A stretch of DNA of 64,000 nt from Anniella stebbinsi. Its lineage: Eukaryota; Chordata; Lepidosauria; Squamata; Anniellidae. Made by a program: the position numbers and the translations under genes. The notes beneath the pieces were generated by a model. It made no database searches, was not told the origin of the DNA, and saw only the letters and a list, made by a program, of their open reading frames with translations. Below are positions 1 to 12,000 of this stretch, piece after piece. The stretch lies in contig JARDYH010000002.1 in the NCBI GenBank assembly GCA_029215795.1, forward strand, positions 65,945,001-66,009,000, in the 5' to 3' direction. The first letter of the stretch is position 1. Each line of letters begins with the position of its first letter.

Positions 1-97
1 AAGGGAGCCCCCACCTCTCGGGGACGGCAGGCAGACCGATTTCGAGGAGCTGGAGGACGGCGAGGACCTTTTTACCAGCACTGTCTCTACCCTGGAG
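1..97 (+). CDS. SNX2: SNX2 exon 1 (partial; residues about 5-36)
   Basis: The first base is the last base of a codon whose start lies outside the window. Reading from base 2 gives REPPPLGDG, then an acidic stretch ending [14 protein letters not shown]. The start codon is expected about 11 bases upstream. The donor GTAAGG starts at 98 and the exon ends on a whole codon. The GEDLF segment is the first acidic-DLF motif; in mammalian SNX1/SNX2 such motifs bind the FERM domain of SNX27. The following 250 bases are CpG-rich, consistent with the downstream flank of a CpG-island promoter. Confidence 0.95.
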
Positions 98-3000
98 GTA
101 AGGAAGCACCGGTAGGCGTTTCCCCAGCTTCCTCCCTCACTGTCACGGGCGCCTCCTCCCTCCTCGCCTGGCAGACCAACTAGGGTTGGCATTGCTGTCA
201 CTGTCCGGTCCATGGTCTGTTTTCTTAATGCGCCCGTCTTCCTCGCGCGCACACGCCTCCTGCGGGTGACACCTCCGTCCTCTTCGCATAGGTGTTTTCC
301 TTCGCCCCGCCGCTCCACTGGGCTTCAGCCCAGTCCCCTAGTGAAATAACCCTTCCTAGCATCCTCCAAGCGTGACAGTTCCACCAAGCAGTCCCCTCTC
401 TATCGCTCCTTGCCATAAAGCGCCAGGAGACTTCATCGCTGCCCTACTTCCTTCTCCACTGCACCTTATGTTTTTGTATTTCAATTATGGATGCTTCCTG
501 TTTTTTGCAGAGTAAAGTCTGGACATGTCAGCTCTTTGGGGGCAAGCATTCTCTGCAAGTGCTGTGTTAATACCAATCTTTTGTTAACCTCCAGTAGCCA
601 CTCAAATGTGTCTGTCTGTTCCCCAAGACACACCCTTAGTATTTCTTCAATTCTTTCTCCCATAAACTTTATTTTTTACTGGCTCCTAATTTACCACTAC
701 AATATTTTAGAGCGGTATTTGAGGGCATTGCAGAGTATGGCTGTGAGAAAGTCCCCTAGAACTCAGTGGGACTTACTTCTCAATAGATGTGTACAACATT
801 CTGTTGCAAGACTGTGTTGGAAAAGATACCTGAGGGCAGGTAGGGTGCAGTATACACTTGCTGGGCAGTGGCCTTGTTGGTTTATTTGCATCACTTATCT
901 GGCACCTTTAGCTTAAATCTATGCAGTTTACACATGCCTGTCTGTCCTAAAAGCAAATATTGCATTTAATTTGATAACTAATGAAATTGTAGGCAATAAT
1001 TCTTGAGAACTGAGAGTTGGTTGAAACCTTTGTGCAAAATTTCATAGGTACAATGCAGAACTTTAATATATGTAAAACAAAGTACTTGCTTTAATTTGTT
1101 AACAGTTTCTGTCCCTGTTGACTGTCCTGGCCCTGTTTGCAGTGTGTGATGGGTAAAAAACATTGTACAGGGTGCCATCTGTCATAAAAATGAAGCATTG
1201 CTGTTTTCTTGGAGGATGCTTCCTGCCCCTGAACTTTAAACTAAGGAGGCCAGAGTGTTCAGTTTATTTCCAGTTTATCGTGATGTGTCAGTGATGATAT
1301 ACTATGTTTTTCTGAACAGCAGATAGACTGCCTTCAAAGAACTACTGAAGCTTCTGAGTAGATTGTGAAAGAAATATTCTTCAAGAAGTATTTATTTATC
1401 TGAACTGTTTGCCCTGCCCCCATCAATTGCTCAAGGATTCCCACAATACAGTTTAAAATATCAGTCCTTAATATAAAACAAAATAACATCATAAACATTA
1501 AGTTAAACAGAAGCTAAGCTAGAAACCTTTTTGATTGTGTGTTAGAGCTAATTATCCAGATTTTCAAATTTCCTCATGAGTGGAAGTATAAACTTGGAAA
1601 TCTACTCTTGAGCTGTATGAAACCAAAGTAGTTTTTTATTGGAACAATGCTACAAATTGAGAGTGAAACAGCAGCAGAAATTGTGACTAATGTTTATCTC
1701 TGCACTGGAATGAAATCAATGCATTCACAATGCTTATAAAAAGCTCGGAGGCCATTAAGTTTAAAGTACCTTTGATATATAGGAGATTCGATATCTGGCA
1801 GTTTTTGATTTTGTAACTAAATTGTGCCCTAAATTATTGTTTGTGGCAGAGGTGAAGCTTTGGCTGGTAAGGTATGTCACTGGCTTGTGAGCACAGTGAT
1901 TCAGAGCATGAGAGATGAGCATGGGTCGCTCAGTTCAAGTCTTAGCTATGTCATGAACTCACTACCACTATCTCTCAGCCTCACATCTCTAGGCCTCAGA
2001 GAACTGCTGCCTGTCAAAGTAAACAGTGGTCTAATTTGTGGGCCTGCTTTACTGGGCTTTGATAAAGGATTAATTAGATAATAGAAGTGAAGTGTTTGAA
2101 TAACTACAAGATTATGCGCTCCATTGCACCTACCTTTTTTTCCCAGGTTTGCATCTGCGGTTTCCCCCTCGGTTTCCTTAGCGAGTCGAGCGCTGGGCAC
2201 TTTCACATCTGTGTGTTTCACATACCAGGCATGACGAGTGTGCGATAAATCGCAGGTGCGCTGGAGCTCTATACGTAGTGTACACTTTTAAAAAAAATAC
2301 CTAATTTGGTAAGATTGAGCAGGACCCTGGTGTTTCTGTAGGGAATTGATCAGGAGTGGCTGTAATCTGCACTGCTTACACAATGCTGTGTAAAAATCAT
2401 GGTTTGAAGTAACATGGGATATTGTAGAGGGCTTTTTTCATATGTAGAAATACCCTAGAATTGCACTGAGAGTGCTTTATCTCCGGACTAGTTTCTTGAT
2501 CTGCCTACTACAATGACTAAGTGGTATGCAAACTTTTTCTACCAAAAGTTTCTCATGGGGCAGTTCATTCATTATCCTAATGGTGTGTTTTCCTCCAGGA
2601 GATTGAATTGCATGGGTGCCCAAATGCATATTTAGATGCTTATATGAAGAGCCTTCCATGTATTTGGACCAACAGTAGCTACTCCAGCTACCTAATGTAT
2701 GGTTTTAATGACTTGGTTCCTTTTATCTTATGTAATGCGGCAGATCTTTCATGCAAATAGCTAACTGACAGAGTTTGGCTTCCCTCAAACTATAAACATC
2801 TCAACTCATCTTTTGCCTTGGTGTCTTCAGTACAGAAAATAATGTTGCTTGGACATACATCTTCCCTGTATATACACTTCTTTTTCTAGTTATATGTGCC
2901 AACATGTGGGTGCTCTAGAGGCTGTTGCTTATGGGATGGCAATGAGCCTCATTTGCTCCTTGTGCAACTGGCTAGGGTTCTTACATGGAGGTGAGGACTG

Positions 3001-6000
3001 GGGACTCCCTTTAACTTGTCAAGTGTGTGAAAATATCCTCTATTCACTAGGTAGAAAAGCATGCTGCTTTACCCAATAGCGAAGGTCTGATGGGCTCTGT
3101 ATTGTTCATTCACTGTGCTGGGTTTCTTGAAGTCTGAGCTAGGAATGTCACCTCTTTCACACTGTGAATAGAGAGATTGTTTCCTTCTCAGTAGTCAAAC
3201 GTGGTGTTAACCCAATAAAATTGACAGGCAATAGATTCTGGACAGACAAGAATATGTCAGACAGTACAGACTGTTGGAATTAATATCCACAAAATATAGT
3301 TCATGATCACTTGTTTATATGTCTGTGAAAGGGAATTAGCCATTGATAGACCTTGATGAATTTGTCTTATTTCCCAGTTTAATTGCCATTTTAGGCTCCC
3401 TTTTAGGCTCCAGCAGTAGCAAGACATTCCACATGGAAGTGAATAAGGATCCCTCCCCTGGCCTCTCTTGACCTATTTATAGTGAATATTATTGGTTAGC
3501 TGCATTGACGTTTTTGTGTGAAAAGAAATGTGAATTTACAAGTGATAGCTATAAATGGAGCCTCTGTTCAGAAGCAGTAGGCCAGTTGCTGTGCCCTCCT
3601 TGTTGTGAGCTTCCTGGGCATCTGGTAGGCCACTATTGGAAACAGGAGGCTGGACTAAATGGGCCTTTAGTCTGATCCTGTAGGACTTTTATTATCACGT
3701 TCATAAAATATATTCATCCAACTTAAAATGATAGAACACAAAATAGTTAAGCTATCCTTAAGCCAGCGTGGCATCTGTAAATGAATCAACTGCTCTAGAA
3801 AAACTGTTAGGTGAATGGACCATAAGGGTTCACCTCTTGGCGGCCTAATTTTAAACATATTCCATTGAATTCAGCAGAGTTTTCTTCTATGGGATATTTA
3901 GGTTTTCCACTTTTGTGAAATGTGTGAATGACATAAACCTCGGATTGGGTTTTGTAATTGGTAATAGTGTAACAATTTACAACCAAATCTGAGTAGATGT
4001 ACTCAAAAGTTCCACTGTGTTCAATGGCACTTACTCCAACTAAATCTCTATAAGGTTATAGCCTTTAAAAGCTTTGATGCTAGTATATGTATATTCCAAA
4101 CTTAGGGCATTTTGCCACCCAGCAATCACGGCTGCCTTGCATTATGGGAGCTTTAAAAATAATTATAATTTCAGGAATGTTTGAATTCAATTTAAATTCA
4201 CTAAATGTTTCTAAAAATTAATATTTAAGTTCCAGTCTCTTATTTAACTGGGTACACATAAATGAAGAGTGGGATCATGCAGTGAAAACAGTTGCTCAAC
4301 CCCAAACAAAGGTTGATGATTAATGTTTCCTTAGTATGTTGTTATCCTACAACTGCTAGGAAATGGAAATTGCTGACATGGCTGCTTATATATGCTGTTT
4401 TTCATGTTTTGTGCTTGCGAATGATAATATGAAATAATTACAGTGAATTTAAGTAATGATACTCTGCTTCCCAACTGTTTGCTCTTTTCAACAGTCAAGC
4501 CCTTCCTCTCCAGAACCAGCCAGTCTTCCCGCTGAAGACATCAGTACACATTCTAACGGTCCTAAGCCTGCAGAAATTATACTAGATGATGACAGGGAAG
4601 ACCTTTTTGCTGGTAACTTTCTTCCCCTTTTTCAGTTAGCTTTTACGGGAACTATTTCAATGTAGATACTTGTTATAATGCACAATTTCTAGAGAATTTA
4701 AAAAAATGGTTTAAAAATAAGATATGGGCTTGTGAAAGTTGCCTTCAAGAAAAGGATGGTATTGTAATACTTAAAATCAAATTGATCTCGAAAGATAATA
4801 TAGCATTATGAAGAACAGCTAACAAACACATCAAAACAAACACATCAAAACTGTATAACTCTTCTCCTCAATTTTAAATGTAAATTTATGTAGACCCCCG
4901 TTAAGACACAACAAGAAGTTACGATTTGTCGTTATAAGAAATAACCTGCATGAGCCTCAAGCTTGTGTATATGCACTGTCCCAGTACTCATTCTCCAAGG
5001 TGGAGATTGAAAATTTCTGCTTTCCCTCTTGAACTAACCACAGTGGGAAACCTTGGTTTGATCCTGGTTTAACCACAATTCCCGAGTTCAAATATAAAAG
5101 TCCAAAAGTGGAAGCGAAAGCTTTTGATGTCCTCTTGTGAGTGAAGGAAAGGTGTGGGGAGTACTGGAGCCAGATATTCATGAAGTCTTTTCTATAGTGT
5201 CAGATGACTTTTTTAAAAAATGTCTGAACTGGACCATAATCCTTGTGTAAAAATAATTTATGCTTTTCCTATACTTCTACTTTAATCTGAACTTTCTGGA
5301 CCTATAATGTAAAATAGGATTAAGTGAAACTGTACAGTAATTAAAATGATTTAGCATGAAGACTATAGCTCAATTAAATTGGCTTCATTTGTACCTATGT
5401 ACACCGCAAAAACAGTTTTGCAGATGACATTTCAAGGCAGGTTGCCCACTTGAGTGATGTTCTTTTAGCCCTCCTTAAAGCCAGAAGACATGGAAAGAGA
5501 TCACCCCTGCTGCTTCACTCCTATATTCTAGCCTCCATTCTGTGTATTAGACTGATAGAGGGAGAAAATGCAGCCAAATCCCTAAGAGTCCTGCAATATG
5601 AGTACTCTAGCAACTATGCCAGGTTAAAATGTTCTGCTGTGTTGCTGCCTCTTTGGATTTACTTCTTCTGCCTTAAGTGTAGTTGCTCTTAAGGTAGAAG
5701 ACATTTAGGGCTATATACTGTCTGTTGTGAATGTGCTCCAGCTACGCATACAATTTGAGTATATTTTATTCAGTTGCTTGCTGGGGGAATTCCTGGCAAA
5801 GTGAACTGCAACCTGACAGAACAGATTCACAGTGAGCATTTGTTAAATCTAAATTAGTCTTTACTGACAAACTAATTAATCATTTCAAGAAAAAACTTGC
5901 ATATCTTTTGGGAAAAGCCACATATTTAGATGCAAAGAAAGTTAATGCTTGTGTTTAAGAATTTCAAATACTTTTTTCCAGCCTTCCTTATTTGATCACT

Positions 6001-9000
6001 ATGCTAAACTAATTTAATGAAATTTTAGTGTGTTAGAAAGCTTTTTTGGAACATGACAGTTTTTCACTGAATTACAAATCCAATAATTGTACTTCAGACA
6101 TAATTGGTAATTCAGGTACATTAAAAGGCCAAAGAACTGAAATAACTCATGAATTCTAAGTAGCAGTTGGAATTATGTTTCATCGTATGATAAGAGTCTG
6201 TGTGGTGTAGTGGCTAAAGTGTTGGACTGGGAGTTGGGCGATCTGGGTTCTAATCCCCACTTGGTCATGGAAGCTGATTGGGTAACTTTGGGCTAGTCAT
6301 AGACTCTCAGGGTTGTTGTGAGGCTAAAATAAAGAAGAGGAGGATTATGTATGCCACCTTGGATTCCTTGGAGAAAAAAATACGGGATATAAATGCAATA
6401 ATAAATAAGTGTCAACCTGTTAAATGTCCACTTGCTTTACAATTTATTTTTAAATTTTTCTATGCTAACTCCTTGTATCACTTGCTTAAGGTAATTTATT
6501 TCAGGACTTAAACAAGATTATAATCGAAAACAACTGAACAGCACAGTGTTTTTCTTAATGGGAAAAGTAAAATGTTAATAGCTTAATTTTCATCATCATC
6601 ATCATCAACTTTATTACGGTCACCAACCAGACTTTACACATACAAAGAGTAGGTAGGGTGAAAATACATACAAATTTAAGAAATATATAGCGAAATCAAT
6701 TCTTGAGAGACCTTATTCTCATAGCACTCAAGAAGAATTTAGCAAAAGCCTCAATTGTGTTCCTATCCTCTATGGCCCTGAAGCAATGAAGAAGTGCATT
6801 AATTTCTAATCCAGAGTCAAGCAATAATTTCTCTCTAATTCTCTATAAAAAGAACAACAGAATAGAACGTGGATAACCGATTCAATTTCATTGCTTCCAC
6901 ATGGGCATAGGCGATCAGAAAAACTGATTTTCTGAAACCTCCGCTGTAATAAAGTCGATGGCAAGACATTAGATCTTGCCAGAGTTAATGCATGCCAATA
7001 TTTAGGGATGTTAAGTATTGAAAAATATTTTGCTTCTACCATTCCATAACTCAGGTAAACGCTTAAGAACAGAGGAGAGCAAGTTCTATCCACTGCAGAT
7101 CTTAAAATTTGTAGGTCACAGTCTCTTACCCTTTGAGACAAAAGGGTTTTGGCCTGTTTTGCTTCCGTCGTTATTAGAGACTCAGGGCATAAGCCTAGAG
7201 AGTTGATCTTATTCCAGTGAAGTTAGCTTAATTTTATTGGTTCATAAGATACTTTGTAATGCACTGATTCTAGCAACATGTAGTATATATCCACACTAAA
7301 TCCCATGTGGCTTTGAAATTTCCTCATTACGCTACTATTTTATATTCTGTTGACAACTATATGTGTCAGATTAGTTATTTTTGTCTATCCCATCTGATAT
7401 ATGTGTAGTCTAAATGAAGTAGTAGAGCATAGGTGGCCGAGTTACAGGTTGGGAATAGTATGGTTGTAGAATATTCTTCTTTCCCCCACCTCCCCCTTTT
7501 TCTTGCCAATTTGGAAGGACAGGTCCAAGAAAGCAGAGATGTTCTGAGCTAATACTAGTAAGGGTTAAAATTGTGTCTGAACCAACTGGAGTTGTTAAGA
7601 GGCATATTTTTTACGAATCAGTGCAGCTTTTAAACTGTCTGACTGGCTTTGGACAATCATGGCGGGGAAGAAGTGGCTTCTCCCCCCTACCGTGTGCATG
7701 CAACTGCCATTTGCATTATTTTCTATGCTGCTGTGTGGCATGTCATCCAAACGTAATGTGGGGGGTAGTGGCTTTTTACTCCCCCTACAATCCCTGATGT
7801 GCAGTAGACGTTGCAGGGGGTATGAAATCACTGCCTGTGTGCCAGGTTCAGATAACATATGTTTGCTTGTTCTCCCCATCCCATATTTATTGTTTTCCTC
7901 CATAAACCACATGAGACACAGTAATCCGGTTCACATGATTAAACAACCTCCTACTTGTTAACCATGAGTTGCTTAGGAGCATTCTGGCTCCCAACTGCTT
8001 GTTCACTTCCAGCATGCTAAACAGTCCAGGGACAATCCTATTCCTCGATTGTTCTCCATGAAGTCTGAACCCAGAAATCTAGGTTGTTGAGAGAGAAATA
8101 ACCCAGTTTTAACCCAAGAACAAACCACGGTTTAAAACATTGGGTTGTTTCACTTTCAACAATCTAAAGTTCCAGGTTTGGATGTCATGGAGAACAATCC
8201 AGAAACGGGTTGTCCCTGGGTTGTTCAATGTGCTGGAACCTGGTGAGGAGTCGGGAGACAGCTCTCTTGCTCATTTCTAAACAACCCATGGTTATTAAAC
8301 CATGGGTCATTTAATCATGTGAACTAAGTCAATGTGGAATCACTTTGCTTAACGTTGGGCAAAACCAGAACTTTCCGCATGGTAAAGGAAATTATTTAGT
8401 ATGTCATTTGCTGACTTGTTTCAGAAACTCCTCGATGATAGATTACAATAAGTATTGCATTTTTTTTTTGCTATGGCTAATATAACGAGATCAGAGATTT
8501 CCACATTTAGCACTGGTGGACAGTCCATGAAAGTTTATGGCATAATATTTTTGTTAGTCTTTAAGATGCCAGAAGACTTTGTTTTTGCTGCAGTAGATTA
8601 AGATGGATATCTTTCTGAAATTGTAACCTTTTCTTGTTACTAATGAAAACCTCCTCATATTCAATATTATCAGAATCTGACTAGATCTGAATTCTAGACT
8701 CTATAGGGCATTTATGAAAGGGATACAAACAATAAATAGAAGAACATTTGAGTCTCATTTTCCACAGCAATAGCATAATTCTCAGGGGAGTGTTCTTTCA
8801 ACTTGCATGACTACTCACTTTTTTTTCCTATTCAGAAGCCACAGAGGAGGTTTCTCTGGACAGTCCAGAAAGGGAACCAATACTTTCTTCAGAATCTACT
8901 CCGGCTGTCACTCCTGTTACACCGACTACTCTAATAGCACCCAGAATGGAGTCCAAAATTGTAGTGGCTCCTGTGGATTTTGATACATCCAGAGAAGAGG

Positions 9001-12000
9001 TATTGAATAACTTAACAAGGCACATTTTATTAAGCTGTGATATAATTTATAATTGAGCTGAATTATTATCTTTAAATAAGGTGAAAATATACAATTATGG
9101 ATTATTAAGTTTATACCATAGTTGAGCAATGAAATAAATGTTCTGGGAATGATGCACATAGCTTGCCATTGCTTTGGAAATAGCTATTTTCTCCTTATGA
9201 CAAATTAAGTTTATGCATGATGGGGACTGTATTTGCAACTCCCATAACTGAAGCTGACTGATATTGTAAGTTCTGTCACAACTACTTTCTTGTTTTTATT
9301 GATCATATGTAAACTAGCAACACAACACAACACTTAACAGCTCACTTAATAAGCATGAACCTTGTGCCTGCATGCTCCATCCTTATGGTATACTTTCCTT
9401 CTTCGTGCATTTAAATTAAACCAGACAGTCTTAAGTAACCAAAGTGTCCCCTTCCATCTAAATTGGGGAACTATCGTTACAAGGATGCTGGTAACCCTAA
9501 CTTTCTGATTCAGATGAAGCAGGAATCTGTAGTTACTTGGAGCTAATTGTATCATTCCAAGAAGGGAAGGGGTGATGTGAATATTTCAGCTCCTTAAGTT
9601 AGGAAATGAACATCTGAACCAGGTTTTTGTTTGAGTAGAATTTTGTTTTAACAAAGAAGGATTGTGAAAATTGCGAACTCCTCTGCATGTGCTGTCTAGA
9701 TTTTGACTGAATTACAGAGATGAAATCCTTTTCAACTTAAATGGTTCTCCTTCTCCATATATCTTGCAACAATGATGTAGCTGGTTTTCTTCCCAAAACA
9801 TGAACTGACACAACAAGCATAGATAGAATAACTTCAGTTTTCAATTTAAAGAACTAGCCAAGGGTATCCAACATGATGCACACAGGCGTCACGGCCTTAA
9901 AAGGCCAGGATGATGCATCCACCAAGCTATTCCCCCCCACCCTCTGCATGTGAATGGAGCAATTCCTCCATTCACCTGCACAAAGGGGAAAAGTCTTTAT
10001 TGCTGAAATACTGCTGGAAAGGATGGCAAAAGGGAAAGAAAGACGGAAGGGGTGTGGAGGAGAAGGAAAGAGGTATCGCAGAAACTGAAAGACAAAAAGA
10101 GAGAAGGAAATAGAGGAGTCAGAAAGAGAGAAGGAAAAAGGAGACATACAGATAAGTGGGGAGCAGAGAGAACAAAGGAAGGAAAGAAGGAAAGGCCAGA
10201 GAGAGAGAGAGAGTAGACATAACTTTAACCTTCACTGAAAGTGCTGATTTTAACATAAAAAGCTCTGCATGTCTCAGGACTCCAATATCTCAGTGACCAC
10301 CTCTCTCTGTGTGAACCTACTCAGTCCAGGAAGCTTCAGCGGCCCTTCTCTGTGTGCCCCCTCTGAGTGAAGCTTTGCAAGTGTCAGTACAGGAATGGGC
10401 CTTGTTTGTAATAGCCCCATGTTTATGGAACACTTTCCCCAAGGAAGTTCATCTGATGTCAACATGCTCATCTTTTTGGTGCCAGGCAAGGAGGTGATTA
10501 TTTTAGCAGGCATTTGGACATTAGTTATTTGTGGATTGCTTTTGTGATGTTCATTCTAAGCTGTGAGTGGAGGGAGATATTGTATATTTGTCGATGAATG
10601 CTTTTCTTATTGTATTGTTTTTAGATTATGTTTTGTGGTTATTTCTTTTTATTTGTGTTATTATGCTGATTACAGTTTATATTGTCACTGGGTTTTCTTC
10701 TTTTTCTTCCTTCTATGTTAAACCTGGATTGCTATACTGTGTGTATAAGTTGCTTCGAGACTGCTTATTGCAGGGGGAAGTGAGACATAACTCTTATAAT
10801 AATTTTATAATAATAATAACTTGCTAATTATATTGCATATTTCTTTTTTCTAGATTGAAGAAGAAGCAAATGGGGACCTTTTTGATATTGAAATTAATGT
10901 ATCGGATCCAGAGAAAGTTGGTGAGTCTGAAAACAAAAACTTAGAAATACCAAATCAAGTTTTATGGATCCACTTTTTATATAGCCATCTTAATACTAGA
11001 ATAGATGTGTTAAAGTATTTATCGTATGAATACTAAGTACCATATCAGATCTTGAAGAATTGACATGTGTCTGTTTCGACAGGTGATGGCATGAATGCTT
11101 ACATGGCATACAGAGTAACAACAAAGGTAAGTGTTATGAGAGAACAATGCAGAATGTTGGCTATTACGCCAGATAAATGGCAAATAGTTTAAAATTATCT
11201 CTTTGTGTATTTTTTAGACTGCACTGTCCATGTTTCACAAAAATGAATTCTCTGTTAAAAGAAGATTCAGTGACTTTCTTGGCTTGCACAGCAAATTAGC
11301 ATCTAAATATCTACATGTTGGGTACATTGTGCCTCCAGCTCCAGAAAAAAGTATTGTAGGTAAGAAAATGCATTTCTCTTTCAAAAAAAAAAAAAGATAT
11401 ATTTTAAACTATTCATTAAGTGTGTTACTTTAGAGACTGGGAAACAGAAGAAGAAAATGTGAAAATATTTTAGTTAAGGTATTCAGGAATTGAATTCAGG
11501 AAATTCTCTTCGAACACAAGTACAGTTAACAAGACAGTTAAACAATTTCTTCTATTATCTCTTCTATTATCTGATTAGACATCTCAATCTTGGTGCATTT
11601 ATCTTTTAATCTTCATGATAAATCTTCTCTGTTGGAAGAATTTTCACAATTCTTCATATTTGAACCTCTCTGGAATGATCTTTTCCCGTTGTGCCCATTG
11701 GGCATTACTGTTTGATTAGTTATTTGTGCTTGGAGAAAATCCATCCTATCCCATTTTATGTTGGTGAATTGTGAGCCTACTGTGCCCGAAACAGTCCCTG
11801 CCATTTAGTCTTCATACATGTTAAAGGGTATCTGTCCCTCTGATAGCGAACTTGGTACTCCCATGCCAACAAAAATGGTGCCAAAACAGGGCCAGTGACA
11901 AATGATTGGGGGAACCCCCATGTTTGCAGGAAATGGTACTGTTTAAATATATATATTTAAAAAGTTAATCCAGCCCAATGATTGAACACTCTCAGTACTC

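Larger units (their letters stand above)
98..4494 (+). other. SNX2 intron 1
   Basis: A 4.4 kb intron. The first 250 bases are CpG-rich (island shoulder). It contains a CORE/MIR-like SINE remnant near 1900-2100, a CpG-rich patch at 2105-2285, and two decayed copies of a short palindromic MITE (about 744-798 and 3988-4068). No coding exon of another gene was recognised. Confidence 0.8.
4613..8835 (+). other. SNX2 intron 2
   Basis: A 4.2 kb intron carrying a CORE/MIR-like SINE (6199-6409), a reverse-strand LINE fragment (about 6595-7210), a foldback element (about 7930-8340), and a fragment of the TTAGTCTTTAAG repeat near 8553-8625. No other gene is visible. Confidence 0.8.
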
